Positions 22,001 through 27,290 of a DNA stretch of 33,110 bases are shown in pieces. The notes beneath the pieces are model-generated. The model was not told where the DNA came from. It saw only the letters and a program-made list of their open reading frames with translations, and ran no database searches. Positions within the stretch are counted from its first letter, which is position 1. Every line of letters starts with the position of its first letter. Origin of the DNA: Lachnoclostridium sp. MSJ-17. Its GTDB lineage: Bacteria > Bacillota > Clostridia > Oscillospirales > Acutalibacteraceae. Where the stretch lies: contig NZ_JAHLQB010000105.1 in NCBI RefSeq assembly GCF_018918205.1, positions 1-33,110 of the forward strand, given 5' to 3'. The position numbers were made by a program, and so were the translations under genes.

Positions 22001-23206
22001 ATGAGTTTGATTGTTCAGAAATTCGGCGGCACCTCAGTTGCCGACGCCGAACGCGTAATGAACGTGGCGAGGATCGTAACCGACACCTACGCCAAGGGCA
22101 ACGACGTTGTCGTTGTCGTATCGGCGCAGGGCGACTTTACCGACGTTCTCGTTGACAAGCAGATGGAAATCAACCCCAAGGCTTCAAAGCGTGAGCAGGA
22201 TATGCTTCTCGCGGCAGGCGAGCAGATCTCTATCGCGCTGCTTGCGATGGCTATTGAGAAGCTCGGCTATCACGCCACCTCGCTTTTAGGCTGGCAGGCA
22301 GGCTTCAACACCTCCTCAGCGCACACAGCGGCGCGTATCAAGAGCGTTGACCCGTCAAGGATCCAGGAGGCTATCGACCGCCGCAACATTGTTGTAGTAG
22401 CGGGCTTCCAGGGGGTAAACAAGCGCGGCGACATCACCACCCTCGGCAGAGGCGGCTCCGACACCAGCGCAGTCGCAATCGCGGCGGCGATGCACGCAGA
22501 CCTTTGCCAGATTTACACAGATGTTGAAGGCGTATTCACGGCTGACCCGCGCAAGGTTGAGAACGCGAAGAAGCTCGACGAGATCTCATACGACGAAATG
22601 CTCGAGCTTGCGACACTCGGCGCGCAGGTACTCAACAACCGTTCGGTAGAAATGGCTAAGAAATACAACATCGAGCTTGAGGTGCTCTCATCACTGACGC
22701 AGGCGCCCGGCACAATCGTAAAGGAGAAAACAAAAATGGAAAAAATGTTAATCAGCGGCGTCGCTAAGGATACAGAGGTAGCCAGAATTTCAGTCAAGGG
22801 CGTACCCAACACCCCGGGTATCGCGTTCAAGATGTTCTCCCGTCTCGCGAAGAAGGGCATCAACGTAGACATCATTCTCCAGTCGATCGGACAGCACGAC
22901 AAGAAGGACATTTCCTTCACCGTAGCTAAGTCTCACGGTCAGGCTGCCGTAGACGCTCTTGAGGATTACGTTATCTCTCACGGCGCGAGCGAGATTCTCC
23001 TCGACGAGGACGTAGCGAAGATTTCTATTGTCGGCGCGGGCATGGAAAGCCACGCGGGCGTAGCGGCGAAGATGTTCGAGGCTCTCTACGAGGCTCAGAT
23101 CAATATCCGCATGATCAGCACCTCCGAGATCAAGATTTCGGTACTTATCAACGCAGACGACGCCGACGCAGCCGTCAGAGCTATCCACCGCAAATTCTTC
23201 GATTGA
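22001..23206 (+). CDS. lysC: Aspartate kinase with two C-terminal ACT domains
   Basis: First enzyme of the lysine/threonine/methionine pathway, phosphorylating aspartate. The 401-residue product is of Bacillus aspartokinase II length. KFGGTSVAD (7-15) is the kinase signature, VVVSAQGDFTDVL follows, and TTLGRGGSDTSAVAIAA and IYTDVEGVFTADPR complete the amino-acid kinase domain (to about 230). Tandem ACT domains fill about 255-401 (ISVKGVPNTPGIAFKMFSRLAKKGINVD, then ISIVGAGMESHAGVAAKMFEAL and IRMISTSEIKISVLI). GGGAG precedes the ATG. An internal in-frame start with its own SD occurs at 22736, as in Bacillus lysC. No L-box riboswitch was seen upstream; hom occupies that space. Confidence 0.97.
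   Translation: MSLIVQKFGGTSVADAERVMNVARIVTDTYAKGNDVVVVVSAQGDFTDVLVDKQMEINPKASKREQDMLLAAGEQISIALLAMAIEKLGYHATSLLGWQAGFNTSSAHTAARIKSVDPSRIQEAIDRRNIVVVAGFQGVNKRGDITTLGRGGSDTSAVAIAAAMHADLCQIYTDVEGVFTADPRKVENAKKLDEISYDEMLELATLGAQVLNNRSVEMAKKYNIELEVLSSLTQAPGTIVKEKTKMEKMLISGVAKDTEVARISVKGVPNTPGIAFKMFSRLAKKGINVDIILQSIGQHDKKDISFTVAKSHGQAAVDALEDYVISHGASEILLDEDVAKISIVGAGMESHAGVAAKMFEALYEAQINIRMISTSEIKISVLINADDADAAVRAIHRKFFD
22736..23206 (+). CDS. Internal in-frame start giving the ACT-only beta subunit of aspartokinase
   Basis: ATG at 22736 is in frame with lysC (codon 246). It is preceded by AAAGGAG (22720-22726) nine nt upstream, in an A-rich patch unlike the surrounding GC-rich codons. The product would be 156 residues: MEKMLISGVAKDTEV plus both ACT domains. 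Bacillus subtilis aspartokinase II is an alpha2beta2 enzyme whose beta chain comes from exactly this kind of nested start. Expression here is inferred from sequence. Confidence 0.7.
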   Translation: MEKMLISGVAKDTEVARISVKGVPNTPGIAFKMFSRLAKKGINVDIILQSIGQHDKKDISFTVAKSHGQAAVDALEDYVISHGASEILLDEDVAKISIVGAGMESHAGVAAKMFEALYEAQINIRMISTSEIKISVLINADDADAAVRAIHRKFFD

Positions 23207-23213
23207 TTATCCG

Positions 23214-23325
23214 CGCGGCAGGGACGCCCCCGCGGGCTACTCGCGGCAGGGAAGCCCCTGCGGGCGAATCGCGGCAGGGAAGCCCCTGCGGGCGAATCGC
23301 GGCAGGGAAGCCCCTGCGGGCGAAT
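23214..23325. repeat. Four 28-bp GC-rich tandem repeats
   Basis: Units start at 23214, 23242, 23270 and 23298. The last three are identical (CGCGGCAGGGAAGCCCC then TGCGGGCGAAT) and the first is a diverged copy. Each contains a GCAGGG/CCCTGC stem with a tiny loop. The array begins 8 bp after the lysC stop codon and could fold into a row of hairpins in the lysC 3' UTR. Confidence 0.9.
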
Positions 23326-23329
23326 CGCG

Positions 23330-23395
23330 TACTATGGGTTTGATCAGGTAATAACGTTCCGTTTTCGCGGGAGATGTATCTTCTCGCGGTAACGT
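23330..23395 (+). other. Structured element, copy 1
   Basis: TACTATGGGTTTG (23330-23342), a spacer, then a hairpin with outer arms ACGTTCCG (23354-23361) and CGGTAACGT (23387-23395). Its left inner arm and loop carry TTTTCGCGGGAGATGT. Inner pairing CGCGGGAGAT with ATCTTCTCGCG is also possible. The same head and loop sequences recur in copy 2 with different but still complementary arms. No known riboswitch class was recognised. Confidence 0.6.
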
Positions 23396-23440
23396 GAGCT
23401 GCATAACCCCTTTACAAAAATATCAATCAGGCAATTCATC

Positions 23441-23510
23441 TACTATGGGTTTGGTTAGTCCGAAATGTCAAATTTTCGCGGGAGATGTTTCTGTGAAAAT
23501 CTGACATTTA
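23441..23510 (+). other. Structured element, copy 2
   Basis: TACTATGGGTTTG (23441-23453), spacer, then a long hairpin: AAATGTCA/TGACATTT outer stem, one mismatch, then ATTTTCGCGGGA pairing with TTCTGTGAAAAT across a GATGT loop. The period to copy 1 is 111 bp. The hairpin ends 43 nt before the start codon of the lipoprotein gene, so it is likely in its 5' UTR or promoter region. Confidence 0.6.
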
Positions 23511-23552
23511 CATACAGGTATGGTATTTTAATTGAACAAGGAGGAAATTCCA

Positions 23553-24062
23553 ATGAACTCAAAGCATTCTCTTAAAATCGCCGCTGTTTTGGCGGCGGCA
23601 CTCATGCTCACAGGCGCGGTAATGACAGGCTGCGGATCAAAGAGCGACAGCAGCGCAACCACAACTACCGCAGCAGCAACCACCCAGGTAGCCACACAGG
23701 CAGCTACTCAGGCAGCGGCAGGTTCTTCCGAAGCGCAGAACAGCGCGAAGAACCAGCAGAGCAGTCAGTCATCTGACGCTGATTCTCAGAGCAGCAATTC
23801 CGACTCCGGAAACACCGAAGAAAAACGCGGCAACATTACCAAGGAAGAAGCGGGAAGCATTGCTCTCGGCAACGTTCCTTACGGCAATGAGATCACCATT
23901 GTAGAGTCCGGGTTCTACAACGGCGAGGAATGCTGGGTAGTAGGTGTAGCTGATACCACGGGAAAAATTTATACCTGCTACGTAACCTCTGTCATCTGCG
24001 AGGTTCAGGGACCTGCCGGCGGAAACAGCGATTCGTCGGTTGACGCAGTGGTTGACGAGTAA
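23553..24062 (+). CDS. Secreted lipoprotein with PepSY-like C-terminal domain
   Basis: A 169-residue lipoprotein. The n-region MNSKHSLK and a hydrophobic core lead to the lipobox VMTGC (lipidated Cys27). Residues about 30-95 are a low-complexity Thr/Ala/Gln/Ser linker (TTTTAAATTQVATQAATQA). About 98-155 form a small domain starting NITKEEAGSIALGN and continuing GFYNGEECWVVGVADTTGKIYTCYV, which resembles PepSY-type domains (helix, then strands with a Trp). Function unknown, possibly inhibition or sensing at the cell surface. ATG at 23553 is chosen over an upstream in-frame start at 23532 because AAGGAGG lies 8 nt before it. It stands alone between the structured elements and its own terminator. 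Confidence 0.8.
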   Translation: MNSKHSLKIAAVLAAALMLTGAVMTGCGSKSDSSATTTTAAATTQVATQAATQAAAGSSEAQNSAKNQQSSQSSDADSQSSNSDSGNTEEKRGNITKEEAGSIALGNVPYGNEITIVESGFYNGEECWVVGVADTTGKIYTCYVTSVICEVQGPAGGNSDSSVDAVVDE

Positions 24063-24085
24063 TTTATTCTATTCACTAAAAATTT

Positions 24086-24124
24086 TGGCAGCGTTTCGCA
24101 TGAGCGACGACGCTGCCATTTTTC
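24086..24124 (+). terminator. Terminator of the PepSY-like lipoprotein gene
   Basis: TGGCAGCGT (24086-24094) pairs perfectly with ACGCTGCCA (24110-24118), followed by a T5 run and CTTT. It lies 24 nt past the stop. Confidence 0.85.
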
Positions 24125-24129
24125 TTTAG

Positions 24130-24152
24130 TCCAACTGCCAACTCCCCAACAA
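24130..24152. repeat. AACTGCC/AACTCCC repeat relic
   Basis: CCAACTGCCAACTCCCCAAC, a short degenerate array of the AACTACC type, wedged between two converging terminators. Confidence 0.45.
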
Positions 24153-24158
24153 ACAGCA

Positions 24159-24185
24159 AAAGGGCGGACATTACGTCCGCCCTTT
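24159..24185 (-). terminator. Terminator of the NlpC/P60 gene
   Basis: AAAGGGCGGAC / GTCCGCCCTTT, an 11-bp perfect stem with a 5-nt loop. On the minus strand it is followed by TGCTGTTTG. It lies 34 bp beyond the stop codon. Confidence 0.8.
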
Positions 24186-24219
24186 CGGGTTATCAATTAT
24201 TCTGTATGCAAGTCAATGC

Positions 24220-25872
24220 TTACCAGCGTGTATTGAGTGCCGCCTTAGTGCTTTTCTTTGCGGTGCGGGGCTTTCTTGTGGTCTTTCTGAGGAAAATCAG
24301 AGCCACAGCGCTGATCACGATGATCGTGAGCACCAGCCAGATCCAGATGTTAGCCGCTCTCTTGATCTGAGCGGTCTGACCGTCGGGTACCGCCGAAGCA
24401 GCGCTCTGGAGAGCCTTGTCGGCAGCCTTGTTGGTCTTGTCAACAGTGTTGGAGCTTGACGCAAGCGCGTTGCCCGAACCGTTGCTGTTGCTGCTGCCCG
24501 CAGCAAATGCGGAAGCGGAATCAGCTGTTGCGGGAGTGTACTCGCTCTGAGCACTGTCGTATGTATCAACATACTCCGGACCCGCTACGTCCTCGTTAAG
24601 AATGGAGAGAACGTTGGGGTTGTATACCGCGTCGTCGCTGTTCATAGCGGCAGCGGTAGCCTCGTCCATCTCGCCTGTAACTTCAAGTCCGTTGCAGAGC
24701 TGGAACGCCTTGATAGCGTCGGCGGTGTAGTCGCCGAAGAAGCCTGTGGGCTCAATGCCGAAGTAGCCGAGCTCATAGAGCTTTGACTGCATCTCATAAA
24801 CCGCGTCTGTGAAGTCACCCATAACGGGAGCCTCGGGCTTGGTTTCAGCCTCGACCTCGGTCTTCTGATCCTCGGCAGCCTCAACTGTCTCCTCGGGCTT
24901 TGTCTCCTCGACAGCTCCTACCTCGTCTGTGTTCTTATCGTTGTCATCTGTGATATCAGCTGTATCAGCTGCTGTATCTTCTGTTTTTTCTTCGTCAGTG
25001 TTCTTTACGTTGGCGCGAGGGGCTTCATCGGAATAGAGTACCTCTCTGTCTGAACCTGAAATACCGTCGACCGTGACGCCTGCAGCTTCCTGGAAAGCTC
25101 TGTACGCCTGCTCGGTAACTCGACCAAAGTCGCCGTCAATCGCGCCGTCGTAAAACCCAAGCTCTGAAAGGCGCTTCTGGATCTTCTCGACCTCAGAACC
25201 GCTTGAGCCGTATCTGAGAAGGGAAGTCGAAGACTTTGACGAACCTGAATTAGACGAGCTGCTGACCGTTGACGAAGTGTCTGACGGTGTTGTGCCCGAA
25301 TGACCCTTTGAATCGAAGTAGTATGTAGTACCGTCTATTTCTCTCGAGGTGTTGACGATGTACTCGCCGTCCTCATAGTAATAGTAGTTGCCGTTGAACT
25401 CTTCCCAGCCGTTTTCGGGATAGGTAACAGCGGTGAGCTTGAACCAGCAGTCCCAGTTATTCCAGCCGCCGATTTCCTGATAGCATACGCCGTAATCGTC
25501 GCCGCGGGCGTCAACCTCCATACCGTCCTCGATATAGACGCCGACGTGACCGGGTCTTGAAAGACCGAGGCCGTGTACTCTGGGCACGCCGTTTGAAACG
25601 TAGCCCCAATCTCTGCCGTTTTCCTGAGCGTCGGAAAGCATGCTCATTCTGTTGCCGCCGCAATAGGACCAGATAAGTCCCGAACAGTCAACGGCACCCG
25701 GGGTTGTTCCGCCCCATACGTAACTCCATCCCTCGTCATAAGCGTTGAGACAGTATTCTGCAAGACCCGCGCCTGTGCCTGAAGCGCTGGCGTTCAAACC
25801 GCCGAACACGCATACACTTGACACGGTCAGTGTACTCAATATCACAGCGGTAAGCTTTTTTATCCTGTGCAT
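24220..25872 (-). CDS. Secreted, membrane-anchored NlpC/P60 peptidoglycan hydrolase with two PG-binding domains
   Basis: Probably a gamma-D-glutamyl-type endopeptidase acting on the cell wall. From ATG 25872 (SD GGAGGT; a longer reading from 25962 would run through the leader) the product has 550 residues. It has a signal peptide (1-30, ending NASA). The NlpC/P60-type domain (about 35-150) has catalytic Cys63 in AVDCSGLIWSY and His109 in RPGHVGVYI. Next come a choline-binding-like repeat (FNGNYYYYEDGEYI, then IDGTTYYFDSKG), a Ser-rich linker, PG_binding_1 (about 215-280, VEKIQKRLSELGFYDG), an acidic Glu/Thr-rich linker, a second PG_binding_1 (about 350-415), a Ser/Asn/Ala linker and a C-terminal membrane helix (about 507-530) with a Lys/Arg-rich tail. 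It is thus tethered at its C-terminus. Monocistronic. Confidence 0.9.
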   Translation of the reverse strand: MHRIKKLTAVILSTLTVSSVCVFGGLNASASGTGAGLAEYCLNAYDEGWSYVWGGTTPGAVDCSGLIWSYCGGNRMSMLSDAQENGRDWGYVSNGVPRVHGLGLSRPGHVGVYIEDGMEVDARGDDYGVCYQEIGGWNNWDCWFKLTAVTYPENGWEEFNGNYYYYEDGEYIVNTSREIDGTTYYFDSKGHSGTTPSDTSSTVSSSSNSGSSKSSTSLLRYGSSGSEVEKIQKRLSELGFYDGAIDGDFGRVTEQAYRAFQEAAGVTVDGISGSDREVLYSDEAPRANVKNTDEEKTEDTAADTADITDDNDKNTDEVGAVEETKPEETVEAAEDQKTEVEAETKPEAPVMGDFTDAVYEMQSKLYELGYFGIEPTGFFGDYTADAIKAFQLCNGLEVTGEMDEATAAAMNSDDAVYNPNVLSILNEDVAGPEYVDTYDSAQSEYTPATADSASAFAAGSSNSNGSGNALASSSNTVDKTNKAADKALQSAASAVPDGQTAQIKRAANIWIWLVLTIIVISAVALIFLRKTTRKPRTAKKSTKAALNTRW

Positions 25873-25982
25873 CGTTATTACCTCCAATGTCCGACAAGCG
25901 CCGATATTTTTTCGGGTGAATCGGTTCATTTTGATTACATAAAATGACAGCCCGAAATGCACTTGTTAACAAATTTGTAATA

Positions 25983-26011
25983 ATTATATCATCTTAACCT
26001 CAAAAAATCAA
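25983..26011 (-). promoter_or_regulatory. Promoter of the NlpC/P60 gene
   Basis: On the minus strand TTGATT (26011-26006), 17 nt, TATAAT (25988-25983). The 5' UTR to ATG 25872 would be about 105 nt. It includes an inverted TTGTTAACAA immediately after the start region. Confidence 0.6.
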
Positions 26012-26085
26012 CCCCTAAAGCCCATTTTTTTGAAATCGAAATATATTTTTGGCAATTTTCCTAACATTCTTCGCCGCTTTGTGCG

Positions 26086-26122
26086 AATTTTGGAGCTTTC
26101 CGAAAGCGTCGGTTTCAAAATT
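26086..26122. other. Nested stem in the intergenic spacer
   Basis: AATTTTG (26086-26092) pairs with CAAAATT (26116-26122) around an inner GCTTTC/GAAAGC hairpin (26095-26107). It lies upstream of both flanking promoters and has no T tract. A second simple hairpin, AGACAGCC/GGCTGTCT, lies at 26172-26192. Confidence 0.4.
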
Positions 26123-26242
26123 GTAAATTCTTTTGTAATAATTGGGAAATACTGGAAGCAGCATTTTGCAAAGACAGCCGCAAGGGCTGTCTGAACCGAC
26201 CTCTGCCCCGCCGTCTGTTATACTATTATATAAAAGGCGTAG

Positions 26243-26375
26243 AAAGTGTCCCCGGGCACTTTACTTTAAAAAACGGATATGTTATTATATATTAGCATAG
26301 GTGGTAATTTCGCAAAAACCGCCGGACACGTAATGCTGCATAGTCTCTTTCCGCTGTTTTGCGGAAAATTATGCA
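26243..26375 (+). other. Cluster of three hairpins behind a candidate promoter (possible small RNA or leader)
   Basis: AAAGTG/CACTTT with CCC/GGG inside (26243-26262); GGTGGT/ACCGCC (26300-26323); and a two-tier hairpin TGCATA-TTTCCGC/GCGGAAA-TATGCA (26337-26375). A promoter-like TTTACT (26260-26265), 17 nt, TATTAT (26283-26288) would start a transcript that includes the last two. No known RNA family was recognised and no coding frame fits. Confidence 0.35.
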
Positions 26376-26411
26376 ACGCGATAAATATTTAACCCGGAAG
26401 CTCAAAAAAGA

Positions 26412-26440
26412 TTGACAAAACTTTAACAATCATGTAGAAT
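26412..26440 (+). promoter_or_regulatory. Promoter of the LRR lipoprotein gene
   Basis: TTGACA (26412-26417), exactly 17 nt, TAGAAT (26435-26440), about 45 nt before the ATG. The -35 is perfect and the -10 matches 5 of 6. Confidence 0.75.
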
Positions 26441-26485
26441 ATAGTCAGTCAACGAGCTCAACGACTCACAGAAAGGATTTTTAAA

Positions 26486-27217
26486 ATGAAAAAAGTCATC
26501 TGCGCAATTCTCGCATGTACAATCTCAGCAGTAGCTGTGGCTGCTCTCAACGGCTGCGGCTGCAACGGCAGCACACCCACCCCGGGCAACCAGGAGAGCA
26601 AGCAGGCATATGAAGTCGTAGCTACCCAGCCCGACCTCAAGGACGAGACCTTCGGCTTCTATATCCTCAACGACAGCGAGGTCATGCTCACCCGTTACTT
26701 CGGCTCACAGGCTGACGTTGTGATTCCCGACACATACCAGAACTACACCGTTACCACTATCGGTCACAGCGTATTCAACAACGACGGCATCAAGTCTATC
26801 ACCGTTCCCGAGACCGTAACCGACATTCAGGACTACGCCTTCGCGAGCAACAAGGGACTCACCACCGTCAAGCTGCCCTCAGGCCTCAAGCACCTCGGCA
26901 CCGACGCGTTCTTCTACTGCTCGGCGCTCGAGACGATCGAGCTTCCCGCTTCCCTCGAGAAAATCGAGCCCTTCGCGTTCTGCGCGGCAGGTCTTAAATC
27001 GATCGTGATCCCCGAGAACGAGACTCTCACCGAGCTTCCGCAGTTCATGTTCCATCAGTGCCCCAACCTCAAGGAGGTCGTTATTCCCGCGTCGATCACC
27101 ACCATTGCCGACAACTGCTTCAGCGAGTGTCCCGCGGATCTCACCCTCAAGGTAGCCTCAGGCTCCTATGCCGAGCAGTTCGCTCAGGAGAACGGGCTCA
27201 ACTACGAGGCTGTATAA
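26486..27217 (+). CDS. BspA-like leucine-rich-repeat lipoprotein
   Basis: A 243-residue surface protein. SD AAAGGA precedes the ATG. The signal peptide ends at lipobox LNGC (Cys24), followed by a Thr/Pro/Gly spacer. From about 60 to 230 it consists of BspA-type (LRR_5) repeats of 22-24 residues, for example YTVTTIGHSVFNNDGIKSI, then TVPETVTDIQDYAFASNKGLTTV and KLPSGLKHLGTDAFFYCSALETI. The Ser/Ala-F-x-x-C/N-x-x-L-x-x-I/V spacing is the family signature. Such proteins are common on gut Clostridia and are thought to mediate adhesion or binding. The last repeat ends in a capping segment (GSYAEQFAQENGLNYE). It is 73 bp upstream of adhE; a CGCTGA/TCAGCG hairpin lies between. Confidence 0.9.
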   Translation: MKKVICAILACTISAVAVAALNGCGCNGSTPTPGNQESKQAYEVVATQPDLKDETFGFYILNDSEVMLTRYFGSQADVVIPDTYQNYTVTTIGHSVFNNDGIKSITVPETVTDIQDYAFASNKGLTTVKLPSGLKHLGTDAFFYCSALETIELPASLEKIEPFAFCAAGLKSIVIPENETLTELPQFMFHQCPNLKEVVIPASITTIADNCFSECPADLTLKVASGSYAEQFAQENGLNYEAV

Positions 27218-27225
27218 TAAAAAAC

Positions 27226-27243
27226 GCTGAGCAATTCAGCGGT
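27226..27243 (+). other. Small hairpin between the LRR gene and adhE
   Basis: CGCTGA / TCAGCG with a short loop lies after the LRR stop codon. There is no T tract, so read-through into adhE is possible. No separate adhE promoter of good quality was found in the 73-bp gap. Confidence 0.4.
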
Positions 27244-27290
27244 TACCTAAGAATAAATGCCGTAAATCCGGCTTAAGCGAGGTAGATAAT

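Noticed and set aside
23207..23330. CRISPR array suspected from the 28-bp repeats
   Set aside because: The repeats are directly contiguous with no variable spacers, and no cas gene is near.
25963..26485. 6S or SRP RNA in the long spacer
   Set aside because: Neither the SRP GGAAG-type loop motif nor the long open-bubble fold of 6S RNA could be found.
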